64,000 nt of DNA from Maricaulis maris MCS10 (GTDB lineage: Bacteria; Pseudomonadota; Alphaproteobacteria; Caulobacterales; Maricaulaceae), in the NCBI RefSeq assembly GCF_000014745.1, contig NC_008347.1, positions 744,001-808,000 on the forward strand. The letters are read 5' to 3'. The translations under genes were made by a program, and so were the position numbers. The notes under the pieces are model-generated. The model was given only the letters and a program-made list of their open reading frames with translations. It ran no database searches and was not told the origin of the DNA. Position 1 is the first letter of the stretch. Each line of letters starts with the position of its first letter. Positions 36,780 to 46,255 of this stretch are shown piece by piece.

Positions 36780-38912
36780 TCAGCCGACATGGCCCATTGT
36801 CTGGAGACGTGCGCTCGGATGGATTTCATTTTGCGACATCACCACGGTCTGCGGGCGAAAACGCTCAACCAGCGAACGCACATACGGACGAATCAGTGGG
36901 CTCGTCAGCAGTACAGGCACATGACCCTGAGCTGATGCGGTTTCAAAAGAGTTTCGAATGGCGGCGACAAAATCATGCAGTTTGGACGGAGCCAGGGCGA
37001 GCTGGCGACGATCGCCTTCACCGACCAGCGACTCCATGAAGGCCTGCTCCCATTGCGGGCCCATCGCCAGCACCGGCAGGACGCCGTCATGGGCCTTGTT
37101 GGCGTGGCAGATCTGGCGCGCGAGGCGGGTGCGGACATGCTCGACAATGGCGTCGAGATTTTGCGTCGTGGCGCTGGCTTCGGCGATGCCCTCGAGGATT
37201 GTCGGCAGGTCGCGGATCGAAATGCGCTCCTTGATCAGGGACTGCAACACCCGCTGGATGCCGGCGCGGCTGATCTGGCCCGGTGTGATGTCATCGACCA
37301 GCGCCTTGTGTTCCTTGGAGAGCTTGGCGATCAGCTTCTCGACCTCGGCGTAGGAGAGGAGGTCGGCCATGTTCTCGCGCAAGAGTTCGGTCAGGTGGGT
37401 GACCAGCACGGCGGCGGGTTCGACGATCGTGTAGCCGCGGAAGGAGGCTTCCTCGCGCAGGCCTTCGTCGATCCAGGTCGCGGGCAGGCCGAAAGTCGGT
37501 TCCTTGACGTGGGTTCCCGGCATGTCGATCGGCATGCCGGCCGGATCCATGACCAGCAGCTTGTGCAGCTCAAGGTCGCCGCGACCGGCTTCCAGTTCCT
37601 TGATGCGGATCGTGTACTCGTTATTGCCCAGCGCCATGTTGTCGATGATGCGCACGGCCGGGGTGATGAAGCCCATTTCCTCGGCCAGCGAACGGCGAAG
37701 GGCGCGGATCTGGTCGGTCAGCTTGCGGCCGTCGACATCATTGATCAGGGGCAAGAGGCCATAGCCCAGCTCGATCTTCAGCTCGTCAATGGCGAGGCTG
37801 TCCTCGATCGGCGCTTCGGTTTCAGCCTGGCTTTCCTGCGCTTCGGCTTCCTGTTCGGCCTTGGCGTCCAGCTCGGCCTGCGCCGTTCGTTCGGCGATGT
37901 CGCGGTTCATCCAGGCGAGGGCGCCGGCGCCGGCCGACATCAGGGCGAAGGGCACCAGCGGCATGCCGGGCAGCAGGCCGACCATCAGGGCAACGCCGGA
38001 CACCAGTCCCAGGCCTTGCGGGTTGGCGGTCAGCTGACCGAACAGGGCCTTGTCGGCCTGACCATTGACGCCGGCCTTGGAGACCAGCAGGCCGGCACCG
38101 ACCGAGATGATCAGGGCGGGGATTTGCGAGACCAGGCCGTCACCGATGGTCAGCGAGGAATAGGCCTGCGCGGCTTCGGCAAAGGGCATGCCCGACTGGA
38201 CCACGCCGATGATGATGCCGCCGACCAGGTTGATGGCGGTGATCATCAGGCCGGCCATCGCATCGCCGCGCACGAATTTGGAGGCACCATCCATGGCGCC
38301 GAAGAAATTGCTCTCGCCTTCCAGCTCGGTGCGGCGCTTGCGGGCATCGTCCTCGGTGATCAGGCCGGCGGAGAGGTCGGCATCGATCGCCATCTGCTTG
38401 CCGGGCATGGCATCGAGGGTGAAGCGCGCCGCGACTTCCGCGATCCGGCCGGAACCCTTGGTGATGACAACAAAGTTCACGATCACCAGGATGGCAAAGA
38501 CAATGATGCCGATGACCACATTGCCCTGCATGACAAAGGAGCCGAAGGCCTCGATGACCTCACCGGCCGCATCCGTGCCTTCATGGCCCTTGGACAGGAT
38601 CAGGCGGGTCGAGGCGATGTTGAGGCCGAGCCGGAGCAGGGTGGTGATCAGCAACAGGGCCGGAAAGGCCGAAAATTCCAGCGGCTTCTTGATGAAGAGC
38701 GCGGTCATCAGGACCAGCACCGACATCGAGATTGAAATGGCCAGGGACATGTCCAGCAGGAAGCTGGGCATGGGCAGCATCAGCATCACCAGGATGGCGA
38801 GAATGCCGACAGCCAACGCCACATCACCGCGCAGTGTGCGGTTCAGGAAGGCGCGGATGTCAAATCCACCGGTCGCGGGCGCGGCGGTCGGAGAGGCTGA
38901 GGTATCGGCCAC
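36780..38912 (-). CDS. flhA: Flagellar export gate protein FlhA
   Basis: A 710-residue protein. Eight transmembrane helices occupy about residues 30-330, with the FHIPEP-region signature (TRLILSKGHEGTDAAGEVIEAFGSFVMQGN) and the conserved cytoplasmic loop (RFTLDAMPGKQMAIDADLSAG). The cytosolic C-terminal domain (about 370-710) carries ELGYGLLPL and the segment TPGQISRAGIQRVLQSLIKERISIRDLPTI, typical of FlhA. It forms the nonameric export gate with FlhB. Twelve nt downstream of flbD, as in the Caulobacter fliF operon. Confidence 0.97.
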   Translation of the reverse strand: MADTSASPTAAPATGGFDIRAFLNRTLRGDVALAVGILAILVMLMLPMPSFLLDMSLAISISMSVLVLMTALFIKKPLEFSAFPALLLITTLLRLGLNIASTRLILSKGHEGTDAAGEVIEAFGSFVMQGNVVIGIIVFAILVIVNFVVITKGSGRIAEVAARFTLDAMPGKQMAIDADLSAGLITEDDARKRRTELEGESNFFGAMDGASKFVRGDAMAGLMITAINLVGGIIIGVVQSGMPFAEAAQAYSSLTIGDGLVSQIPALIISVGAGLLVSKAGVNGQADKALFGQLTANPQGLGLVSGVALMVGLLPGMPLVPFALMSAGAGALAWMNRDIAERTAQAELDAKAEQEAEAQESQAETEAPIEDSLAIDELKIELGYGLLPLINDVDGRKLTDQIRALRRSLAEEMGFITPAVRIIDNMALGNNEYTIRIKELEAGRGDLELHKLLVMDPAGMPIDMPGTHVKEPTFGLPATWIDEGLREEASFRGYTIVEPAAVLVTHLTELLRENMADLLSYAEVEKLIAKLSKEHKALVDDITPGQISRAGIQRVLQSLIKERISIRDLPTILEGIAEASATTQNLDAIVEHVRTRLARQICHANKAHDGVLPVLAMGPQWEQAFMESLVGEGDRRQLALAPSKLHDFVAAIRNSFETASAQGHVPVLLTSPLIRPYVRSLVERFRPQTVVMSQNEIHPSARLQTMGHVG

Positions 38913-38924
38913 GGTTCAGTCCAA

Positions 38925-40295
38925 TCAGGCTACGGAAACACCCTGGGCGGGTTGGTTGGGCGCGGGAATGTCCAGGCCCTGGTCCGAATAGAGTTTCAGC
39001 TTGTTGCGCAGCGTGCGGATCGAGATGCCGAGAATGTTGGCGGCATGGGTCCGGTTGCCGAAGCAATGATCGAGCGTGTTCAGGATCAGGTCCTGTTCGA
39101 CTTCGGCGACGGTACGGCCGATCATGTCGGCCTGCACGGATTGCGCGGCATCAGCGGCCTGGCGGACCACATTGCTGCCCGAGCCGGTGAAGGCGGAGCC
39201 GTCCGGCATGCGGATCGCCTCCGGCGTGATGTCGCGGCCGGTGGCCAGCAGCACCGCGCGGTGCATGGCATTTTCCAGTTCGCGGACATTGCCTGTCCAT
39301 TCACGGGCCAGCAGCGAGGTGCGGGCGGCGTCGGAGATCGGGCGGACATCGACAGCATTGGCGGCCGAGTATTTCTTCACGAAATGCTCGGACAGGGCGA
39401 CGATGTCGGCCGGGCGCTCGCGCAATGGCGGCAGGGCCAGATTGACCACATTCAGGCGGAACAACAGGTCTTCGCGGAAGCTGCCATCGGCGACGGCCTT
39501 GCGCAGGTCGCGGTTCGAGGTCGCGAGGATGCGGATATTGACCTTGACCGGCTTGGTGCCGCCGACCCGGTCGATTTCACGTTCCTGGATGGCACGCAGC
39601 AACTTGGCCTGCAGGCGGACATCCATTTCCGAGATCTCGTCGAGCAGCAGCGTACCGCCATCGGCCTCTTCAAACTTGCCGACGCGGCGGGCGATGGCGC
39701 CGGTAAAGGCGCCCTTCTCGTGACCGAAGAGTTCCGATTCCAGCAGGTTTTCCGGGATAGCGGCACAGTTGACGGAGATGAAGGGAGCCTGGGCGCGCTT
39801 GGACTTGGTGTGGACATAGCGGGCCATGACTTCCTTGCCGGAGCCACTTTCACCGGTGATCAGGACGGAGGCATCGGAGCCGGCGATGCGATCGGCGAGG
39901 TGGATGACGGCCTGCATGGACGGGTCGCGGGCAATCATCGGGCGTTCGTCGTCGGCAATCGCGGCCAGGACGGCAGCAATCAGGTCGGCATCCGGCGGCA
40001 TCGGGATGAATTCCTTGGCCCCGGCCCGGATGGCCGCTGCCGCCGCTTCGGGACGGACATTGACGCCGCAGGCAACGACCGGAACGGAGATCCGCTCGGC
40101 GTCATTCGCTGCGATCAGGGACTGCACGTCCAGGTGCAGGTCGACCATCAACAGGTCGGCGCCGCGCCCGGCCCGCAAATGGGCGGTGGCTTGCTCGATC
40201 GTGTCCACGTGCGAGACTTTCGCGCCGCGGTCGAGGGCGATCTTGGTGGCGGTATGAAGTTGCCCGCCCAGGCTGCCGACTATCAAAATTCGCAT
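38925..40295 (-). CDS. flbD: Sigma-54-dependent flagellar regulator FlbD
   Basis: A 456-residue enhancer-binding protein. The N-terminal receiver-like domain keeps Asp52 (MVDLHLD) but lacks the usual acidic pair after strand 1 (VGSLGG instead), so phosphorylation is doubtful. The AAA+ domain has Walker A GESGSGKE (148-155) and the sigma-54 contact loop GAFTGA (195-200), plus LLLDEISEM. The C-terminal Fis-like helix-turn-helix reads NRTHAANILGISIRTLRNKLKLY. FlbD activates late flagellar genes; sigma-54 promoters lie before fliK and flgK. Confidence 0.95.
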   Translation of the reverse strand: MRILIVGSLGGQLHTATKIALDRGAKVSHVDTIEQATAHLRAGRGADLLMVDLHLDVQSLIAANDAERISVPVVACGVNVRPEAAAAAIRAGAKEFIPMPPDADLIAAVLAAIADDERPMIARDPSMQAVIHLADRIAGSDASVLITGESGSGKEVMARYVHTKSKRAQAPFISVNCAAIPENLLESELFGHEKGAFTGAIARRVGKFEEADGGTLLLDEISEMDVRLQAKLLRAIQEREIDRVGGTKPVKVNIRILATSNRDLRKAVADGSFREDLLFRLNVVNLALPPLRERPADIVALSEHFVKKYSAANAVDVRPISDAARTSLLAREWTGNVRELENAMHRAVLLATGRDITPEAIRMPDGSAFTGSGSNVVRQAADAAQSVQADMIGRTVAEVEQDLILNTLDHCFGNRTHAANILGISIRTLRNKLKLYSDQGLDIPAPNQPAQGVSVA

Positions 40296-40322
40296 GATGT
40301 GCTCCGTCCTCTCCGCTGGGCC

Positions 40323-40679
40323 TTAGCCCGCGTCCCCGTCCTTGATGATTTCCGTCATGGTGACGCCCAGTCGGTCGTCGACCACCACGACTTCGCCGCG
40401 CGCGACGAGCCGGTTGTTCACATAGATGTCGATCGCTTCGCCGATCTTGCGGTCCAGCTCGACCACCGACCCGGAGGTCAGCTTGAGCAGTGAGTTCACG
40501 TCGATATGAGCCTTGCCGAGGACCGCGGAGATGTTGACGGGAACGTCGAAGACCGGCGCCAGGTCGGCGGCGCTCTTTTCTTCCTCGTCCATCATCTGCT
40601 GGCCGCGCTGCGGCGCTTCGACCGGCACCTGAGTGCCGTCATCGCCCAGATCGGGAAGGTCGAGATTGTCGTCAGCCAT
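40323..40679 (-). CDS. fliN: Flagellar switch protein FliN
   Basis: A 118-residue protein. An acidic N-terminal third is followed by the SpoA/FliN domain: PVNISAVLGKAHIDVNSLLKLTSGSVVELDRKIGEAIDIYVNN and RGEVVVVDDRLGVTMTEI. FliN forms the lower C-ring with FliG (same operon) and FliM (not in this window) and binds FliH for export. Located between fliH and flbD, as in Caulobacter. Confidence 0.95.
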   Translation of the reverse strand: MADDNLDLPDLGDDGTQVPVEAPQRGQQMMDEEEKSAADLAPVFDVPVNISAVLGKAHIDVNSLLKLTSGSVVELDRKIGEAIDIYVNNRLVARGEVVVVDDRLGVTMTEIIKDGDAG

Positions 40680-40690
40680 GTCAGGCCTCC

Positions 40691-41344
40691 TTAAGCCGCG
40701 CTTGCACTGGCGGAGTGGTCGCCGGGCGCGTCAGATTGGGTTTCCTCGTCGCTTGGCGGCGAAGCCAGCCAGCGTGCGACGACATCATTCAGTCGGGTTT
40801 CGATTTCATCGGCGCTGCGCTGGACGGCACCGGCACCCCATTCCAGGCGGACATCGGCACCGGGCAGGGCGTCATCGCCGCGCACCATGATGGCACCGTC
40901 AAACCCGGCATCGCGGGCGGTCTTCTCGAGCCGTTCGGCCAGGGCTTCAACCAGTTCCGGGTTGCAGCGCACTGACAGGCGCGGCTCCGACCGCAAATCC
41001 TTCACCGCTTCCAGTGCCACCTGTTCGATGGTGTCGATCGGGTAGGCGGCGAGTGCCTCGCCGGCAATCTTGCGGGCGGCGGCGATGGCGAGACCGGCGG
41101 CTTCCTGGCGCAGGCCATCGGATTCGGCAGCGAGGCGCGACAGGATGAGCTGCATTTGCGAGGCGATGGCCTGCAGCGACTGCGCGCAGCGACCCTCTTC
41201 CATCTCACGGCCTTCCTCGACACCCCACATGCGTGCGGCGTCGACATCATCCTGGGTGAAGAAGCGCTTGTAGCTCTCCCCCTCGCGCAGGATCTGACCG
41301 TCATGGTCGAACTCTGTATCGAAATCGAATTTGATCGGATTCAT
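40691..41344 (-). CDS. fliH: Flagellar export regulator FliH (FlbE-like)
   Basis: A 217-residue protein assigned by operon position (fliG-fliH-fliN) and by pattern: N-terminal KFDFDTEFDHDG and FTQDDVDAARMWGVEEGRE, a helical middle, then a V-ATPase-E-like C-terminal part (LSVRCNPELVEALAERLEKTARDAGFDG, GADVRLEWGAGAVQRS). FliH dimers bind the FliI ATPase and dock it to FliN. The N-terminal segments match FlbE-like proteins of Caulobacter relatives. Confidence 0.85.
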   Translation of the reverse strand: MNPIKFDFDTEFDHDGQILREGESYKRFFTQDDVDAARMWGVEEGREMEEGRCAQSLQAIASQMQLILSRLAAESDGLRQEAAGLAIAAARKIAGEALAAYPIDTIEQVALEAVKDLRSEPRLSVRCNPELVEALAERLEKTARDAGFDGAIMVRGDDALPGADVRLEWGAGAVQRSADEIETRLNDVVARWLASPPSDEETQSDAPGDHSASASAA

Positions 41345-41356
41345 CGTTCAACCTCC

Positions 41357-42379
41357 CTAGTAGATGAGTTCATCGTCGGCACCGCCATCGGCCAGCATGA
41401 TCTCGCCCTTGGCGGCGAGATCCTTGGCCATGGCAACGATTGATTGTTGTGCCTGGTCGACGTCTTTCAGGCGCACCGGCCCGAGAGATGCCATGTCCTC
41501 GCGCATGATCTTGGCGGCGCGTTCGGACATGTTGGAGAAGAAGAGATCGCGCAGGCTGTCGGACGCGCCCTTCATGGCGAGGCCCATCTGGTCCTTGTCG
41601 ATCGAGCGCATCAGCGTCTGTATGCCGCCCGGGTCCAGCTTGGACAGGTCTTCGAAAACAAACATCAAGGAGCGGATCTTCTCGGCGCTCTCGCGGTTGC
41701 GTTCTTCCAGGGCCGCCAGGAAGCGGTTCTCGGTCTGGCGGTCGAAATTGTTGAAGATCGAGGCCATCATCTCGTGGCTGTCATGCTTGGAGGTGCGCGC
41801 GAGGTTCGACATGAACTCGGTGCGCAGCGTCTCTTCGATGCGATCCAGGATCTCGCGCTGAACGGGCTCCATGCGCAGCATCCGGGTGACCACTTCCAGG
41901 GCGAAATCCTCGGGCAGGGCACCCAGCACGCGGCTGGCATGCTCCGGCTTCACCTTGGACAGGACCACGGCGACGGTCTGCGGATATTCATTCTTGAGAT
42001 AGTTGGCGAGCACGACCTCGTTCACATTGCCCAGCTTGTCCCACATGGTCCGGCCGGCGGGTCCGCGCAGCTCTTCCATGATCGACTCGACCTTCTCGCC
42101 GGGCAGGAAGGAGCCGAGCAGACGCTGGGTCGCTTCGAAGGAACCCATCAGGGAGCCGGTCGAGGACATCTGACCGACGAAGTCGACGATCAGCTTTTCG
42201 ACAGCCGAGGACGTCACTGTGCCCAGATTGGACATGGCCTGGGAGACTTCACGGATCTCCTCCTCGTCCAGGTGCTGCCACATGCTCTCGCCCTCATCAC
42301 CCAGGGCGAGCAGCATGACCGCGGCCTTTTCAGGGCCGGTCAGGCGGGTCGGATCTTCGATGGCGCGCTTTTCAGCCAT
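41357..42379 (-). CDS. fliG: Flagellar motor switch protein FliG
   Basis: A 340-residue protein with the three FliG domains: FliGN ([37 protein letters not shown]), the middle domain ([29 protein letters not shown]) and FliGC ([34 protein letters not shown], then [32 protein letters not shown]) with the charged torque residues. It interacts with FliF and the stator. Eight nt downstream of fliF. Confidence 0.97.
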   Translation of the reverse strand: MAEKRAIEDPTRLTGPEKAAVMLLALGDEGESMWQHLDEEEIREVSQAMSNLGTVTSSAVEKLIVDFVGQMSSTGSLMGSFEATQRLLGSFLPGEKVESIMEELRGPAGRTMWDKLGNVNEVVLANYLKNEYPQTVAVVLSKVKPEHASRVLGALPEDFALEVVTRMLRMEPVQREILDRIEETLRTEFMSNLARTSKHDSHEMMASIFNNFDRQTENRFLAALEERNRESAEKIRSLMFVFEDLSKLDPGGIQTLMRSIDKDQMGLAMKGASDSLRDLFFSNMSERAAKIMREDMASLGPVRLKDVDQAQQSIVAMAKDLAAKGEIMLADGGADDELIY

Positions 42380-42387
42380 GTTCGGGC

Positions 42388-44043
42388 TCAGCTCTCGTGC
42401 AGCCAGGTCCGGAGGATCGAGATCGATTCTTCCGGATGGGATTCAACGATATTGGCGACTTTCTTCAGCGACGACGCTTTCACCTGGCCATCGATCTTCT
42501 CGATGTCGATGGAGTCCTCGCGCCCGCCCGCGCCACCGGCCGACGGCAGGGCGACGGGACGATTGGGCTGGCTTGGCAGGGCAGTGGGAGCCGGGGCCCC
42601 GGCAACTGCGCCATCCATGCCGGCGCCAGCCAGGGCGAGGCCCTGTGGCATGGCCATGCCGCTCGCGCCTTTGACCAGCGGACGGGCGACCAGGAAGATG
42701 ATCAGCAACGCCGTGACAAACATGACGCCGATCTCGGCAGCCCGCATGATGTCGCTCTTCGAGAAGGACATGCCACTTGCAGCGGCCGTTCCCAGCAGCG
42801 GGTCGGTGCGGGCGAATTCGATCTGGCTGACGGTCAGCAGATCCTGGCGGACACCCGGCTCACTGACAAAACCCATGGCAGAGCGGACCAATGCTTCGAT
42901 GCGGTCGATCTCGGACTGCGGCCGTTCACGCCAGGTAACCGTGCCGTCCTCGGCTGTTTCCAGTACGCCATCGACAGCGACGGCAACCGACAGGCGATTG
43001 ATGGCGCCGGCCTCGATGATCTCGGTGCGGGTGGTCGAGGAAATCTCGTAATTGACCCGCTCGCTCGTGCTCTCGCGATTGGAGCGGCTGCCCGACCCTT
43101 CAGCCCCCGCGCCGTCACCGGCATCCGGCAGGTTTTCCGATGCCGAGACGCGGTTCTGATTGGCGCCGTCCTGATCGTTGGAGAGGTCTTCGCCGCGTTC
43201 ACGAGAGCGGATAACGGCCCCATTCGGGTCATAGGTTTCAGAGCTTTGCGTGATGCTCTGGCGGTCCAGCTCGGCATTGACCTGGACCCGGGCCGCGCCG
43301 GCGCCGACGACACCTTCGACGATATCGAGAATATTCTGGCGCAGCTGGGCTTCGATCTCACCGCGGCGTTCATCCATGATCATCGACCCGGCCGACTGGC
43401 CATCCGACCCGCTGGCCAGCTGGCGACCGCGATCATCGGCAATCGAGACGCCGGTCGGCGCGATCCCGGAGGAGGAAGCGACGATATTGCGAATCACCCG
43501 GACCTGCTCGGAGTTCAGGCGACCGGCGGTCGAGATGGTGACGGCGGCGGTCGGCGACTGCTGGTCGCGCGAAAACAGGCGGCGCTCGGGCAGGTTCAGG
43601 TGGACGCGGGCGGAATTGACATAGTTGAGGGACTGGATTGTCCGCGCCAACTCGCCTTCCGTGGCGCGCTTGGCATTGAGGTTCTGGACGAAGCTGTTCT
43701 GGCCGAAGCTGTCCTGGCGGTCGAAGATTTCATAGCCGACCGACGCGCCGCTGAGCGGGCCGTTCGAGGCCACCCGCACGCGCGCTTCATCAACCTGGTC
43801 ACGGTTGACATAGATGGCCGTCCCGCCTTCGCGGATTTCATAGGGGATGTTCGCCTGGTCCAGCAGTTGCGAGGTCGCGACTGCTTCCGACGGGTCCAGC
43901 CCGGAATAGAGCAGGGACTGGCTGGCACCGCCCATCGCGCCGGAAAAATACATGAGCGCGGCGGCAACACCGACGGCCAGACCGAAGATCGCGGTCAGCC
44001 GCCCGGCCCCGAAAGCCCTGAACTGTTCAAAAAGCGCGTTCAC
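42388..44043 (-). CDS. fliF: Flagellar MS-ring protein FliF
   Basis: A 551-residue protein. An N-terminal helix (about residues 15-35), a secretin-like periplasmic region starting with [26 protein letters not shown] and [38 protein letters not shown], a Ser/Glu-rich loop around 300-340, and a second membrane helix (about 445-465) before the FliG-binding cytoplasmic tail ([23 protein letters not shown]). It nucleates the basal body and heads the operon down to flhG. A CtrA-like box lies about 70-85 nt upstream. Confidence 0.97.
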   Translation of the reverse strand: MNALFEQFRAFGAGRLTAIFGLAVGVAAALMYFSGAMGGASQSLLYSGLDPSEAVATSQLLDQANIPYEIREGGTAIYVNRDQVDEARVRVASNGPLSGASVGYEIFDRQDSFGQNSFVQNLNAKRATEGELARTIQSLNYVNSARVHLNLPERRLFSRDQQSPTAAVTISTAGRLNSEQVRVIRNIVASSSGIAPTGVSIADDRGRQLASGSDGQSAGSMIMDERRGEIEAQLRQNILDIVEGVVGAGAARVQVNAELDRQSITQSSETYDPNGAVIRSRERGEDLSNDQDGANQNRVSASENLPDAGDGAGAEGSGSRSNRESTSERVNYEISSTTRTEIIEAGAINRLSVAVAVDGVLETAEDGTVTWRERPQSEIDRIEALVRSAMGFVSEPGVRQDLLTVSQIEFARTDPLLGTAAASGMSFSKSDIMRAAEIGVMFVTALLIIFLVARPLVKGASGMAMPQGLALAGAGMDGAVAGAPAPTALPSQPNRPVALPSAGGAGGREDSIDIEKIDGQVKASSLKKVANIVESHPEESISILRTWLHES

Positions 44044-44113
44044 CTGGAATTCCCTGCCTCAGAGTTTGCGCTTCATCAGCGAAGCACTGGGCAGAATTTT
44101 CCTACCTGTCGGG

Positions 44114-44128
44114 TAAACGAGACTTTAA
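44114..44128 (-). promoter_or_regulatory. CtrA-like box upstream of fliF
   Basis: Read on the minus strand this is TTAA-N7-TTTA, one base from the CtrA consensus TTAA-N7-TTAA. It lies 71-85 nt before the fliF ATG, a suitable distance for CtrA activation. A separate TTAACC half-site is at 44160-44165 on the plus strand. fliF is a CtrA-controlled class II operon in Caulobacter. Confidence 0.55.
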
Positions 44129-44275
44129 GACGCTTGCATACGTGATGAGTGGCGCCCGATTAACCAATCAGGGCACGCAATCTTTCTGCAGCGTCAGCCG
44201 GCAATCCATCGCTGGCGCGCGAGAACGACGACCGAGGGGGCGCGGTCGCCGTTCATCATGCGCTAGTAGGGGGAG

Positions 44276-44545
44276 CTAGCGGTATTGTTGAATTCGCGTC
44301 GTGCGAAGTCCGGCCAGGCCATGCCGGTCGATCGAGCGTTGCCAACCGAGGAACTCTTCGACCGTCAGCGAATATCGCTGACACGCCTGTTCAAGAGTGA
44401 GTAGACCACCCCGTACCGCGGCGACGACTTCAGCCTTGCGCCGAACCACCCAACGCTGGGTGCTCGGGTTGGGCAGGTCACCAAGTGTCAGCGGGCTACC
44501 ATCCGGTCCAATGACATAATTTTCTTTTTTAAGGCGCGGTTGCAT
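44276..44545 (-). CDS. sciP: Small CtrA inhibitory protein SciP (DUF1153)
   Basis: An 89-residue helix-turn-helix protein. The sequence YVIGPDGSPLTLGDLP, RWVVRRKAEVVAAVRGGLLTLEQAC and FLGWQRSIDRHGLAGLRTTRIQQYR is the SciP/DUF1153 signature. SciP accumulates in swarmer cells of Caulobacter and blocks CtrA-dependent transcription of flagellar and other genes. A GGGGA ribosome binding site 7 nt upstream fixes the start at 44545 rather than an upstream in-frame codon at 44581. It lies between fliF and flgE, with a CtrA-like box about 76-90 nt upstream. Confidence 0.95.
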   Translation of the reverse strand: MQPRLKKENYVIGPDGSPLTLGDLPNPSTQRWVVRRKAEVVAAVRGGLLTLEQACQRYSLTVEEFLGWQRSIDRHGLAGLRTTRIQQYR

Positions 44546-44620
44546 GTCCGATCCCCGTTCTTTTTTTGTTTGTAGGATCAACCTACACGCAGCCCTTTAA
44601 CATCGCCCTAAACTGCTGGG

Positions 44621-44635
44621 TAAATTTACATTTAA
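44621..44635 (-). promoter_or_regulatory. CtrA-like box upstream of sciP
   Basis: On the minus strand TTAA-N7-TTTA, the same deviation from consensus as the box before fliF, and at a similar distance (76-90 nt before the sciP ATG). sciP transcription depends on CtrA in Caulobacter. Confidence 0.55.
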
Positions 44636-44709
44636 TGGGGTCGGTAAAATCCCGCTCTAAATGTTCCGATCAGGCTCATTTCCCGGTCATATAATATGGG
44701 CATCCGGTC

Positions 44710-44742
44710 AAAAAAAATGGGCCCCGCCAAATGGCAGGGCCC
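44710..44742 (-). terminator. Terminator of fliK-flgD-flgE
   Basis: Read on the minus strand, GGGCCCTGCC (44742-44733) pairs with GGCGGGGCCC (44728-44719), with one G-U pair, followed by A and eight T (44717-44710). It starts 26 nt after the flgE stop. Confidence 0.85.
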
Positions 44743-44767
44743 AGTTCAAGAAGCGGTTGGGTGATGG

Positions 44768-46153
44768 TTAGCGCTTCATTCGGATGGCTTCGTCGAGCAT
44801 TTCATCAGCGGTGGTGATGATCTTCGACGAGGCAGAGTAGGCCCTCTGTGTGGTGATCAGGCTGGTGAATTCATTGGCGAGATCGACATTCGAGCTTTCC
44901 AGCGTCGAGGCAGCGATCTGGCCGGACGAACCCAGTCCCGGCGGGTTGAGCGTGTAGGCACCCGATTCCGGCGTCACTGTGAAGGTACCGCCCGACTGGG
45001 CTTCCAGGCCATCCGGATTGACGAAGGTCGCGACCGGGATCTGGTAGATTTTGCGGACGATGCCATTGTTGAACTTGGCGAAGACGAAGCCGTCATCATC
45101 AACATCGACGCTCGAGAAGTTACCGAAAGCCGATCCGTTCACATTGGTCGAGAGCAGGGCCGACGGGCTGTCATACTGCGTGAAGCCGCCCGGTGCGTTG
45201 GGCGAGCCGAAGTCCAGGGCGATTGACTGGGCATCGATGCCGGTTGCGGCCGCCCACTGGAATTCTGTGGCACCGAGCGCGGCGGCATTGGTCGATGACA
45301 GGAAGTCGAGCTGGGTCGGCAGCGTGGTATTGGCGCTGTCAATACGGCCCTGGGCGTCAAAGGCGACCGTACCCGTCAGCATCTGGCCGTCGACCAGGCC
45401 AGCCCCGGTCGTGAGATCGGTGGCGGGGACCATGTGGACTTCAGCGTGCCACTGGTTTGGCGTCGAGCTCTTGAGCATCGAGATGGTCAGGGTGCGGACA
45501 CCGCCGACACTGTCATAGAACGGGATCGAGCGCTGGAAGTCCGGCGTGACCGTGCCCGACGACATGTTGGTGGCGGAAGCAGTCGCATCATAGGTGGCCT
45601 CGTCGGCCGAGATCGCCTGGCTTTGCTGCAGGTTGGCATTGATGCCCATGATCGTTGTCGCTTCAGCAGCGCCACCGATCGAGGACAGGTTGATGGTTTC
45701 GAGCGCGTTGAGGTCGGACGGGTTTTGCGGCACGGAACCGTCAGCCGCGACCGGCCAGCCAGACAGGTACTTGCCGGCGTCATTGCGCAGATAGCCATTC
45801 GTGTCCGGCGTGAAGCGGCCGGCACGGGTGAAGGAGACCGGATCGGACGAATTGACGTTGGCATCGTCGCGGACCACGAAGAAGCCGCGGCCGGAGATGG
45901 CCAGGTCGGTTGGCGAGGAGCCGGCCGTCAGCAGGCCGCTCTCACCGATGGCAAGACGGGCAACCGAATTCACACCGGCAGCGGAGTAGCCCTTGGTCGA
46001 GCTATCGCTGTCATAGAGCGGCGTGAAGACGGCCGAGGCGCGCTTGTAGCCCACCGTGTTGACGTTCGCGATATTGTCCGAAATCGAGGCGAGGGCGTTC
46101 GAGTTCGAGATCAGGCCGGATGCGCCGGCCAAAAGCGCTGAATTGATACTCAT
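44768..46153 (-). CDS. flgE: Flagellar hook protein FlgE
   Basis: A 461-residue hook subunit. The N-terminal D0 helix (SALLAGASGLISNSNALASISDNIANVNTVGYKRA) and the C-terminal D0 helix (SNVDLANEFTSLITTQRAYSASSKIITTADEMLDEAIRMKR) are typical of axial proteins; between them are LTAGSSPTDLAISGRGFFVVRDD and beta-rich D1/D2 domains. It polymerises on the rod with the aid of FlgD. Last gene of fliK-flgD-flgE; the 102-nt gap after flgD shows no separate sigma-54 promoter. Confidence 0.95.
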   Translation of the reverse strand: MSINSALLAGASGLISNSNALASISDNIANVNTVGYKRASAVFTPLYDSDSSTKGYSAAGVNSVARLAIGESGLLTAGSSPTDLAISGRGFFVVRDDANVNSSDPVSFTRAGRFTPDTNGYLRNDAGKYLSGWPVAADGSVPQNPSDLNALETINLSSIGGAAEATTIMGINANLQQSQAISADEATYDATASATNMSSGTVTPDFQRSIPFYDSVGGVRTLTISMLKSSTPNQWHAEVHMVPATDLTTGAGLVDGQMLTGTVAFDAQGRIDSANTTLPTQLDFLSSTNAAALGATEFQWAAATGIDAQSIALDFGSPNAPGGFTQYDSPSALLSTNVNGSAFGNFSSVDVDDDGFVFAKFNNGIVRKIYQIPVATFVNPDGLEAQSGGTFTVTPESGAYTLNPPGLGSSGQIAASTLESSNVDLANEFTSLITTQRAYSASSKIITTADEMLDEAIRMKR

Positions 46154-46255
46154 GATGCGTGCTCCTGGCGTTTTGGTTGGTTTTATGGAGCTTTCTGCTG
46201 GTCAGGTTGGCCGGTACGCCATTCTGGCGGTCCGGATCAGGCCGGCGGCCTGGCA

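Noticed and set aside
36975-40493. Long plus-strand frames opposite flhA and flbD (586 and 513 codons), rich in His, Gln, Gly and Asp
   Set aside because: Composition typical of antisense frames in GC-rich DNA; the minus-strand genes are clearly real.
42397-44145. A 582-codon plus-strand frame opposite fliF
   Set aside because: Antisense shadow of fliF with no recognisable domain.
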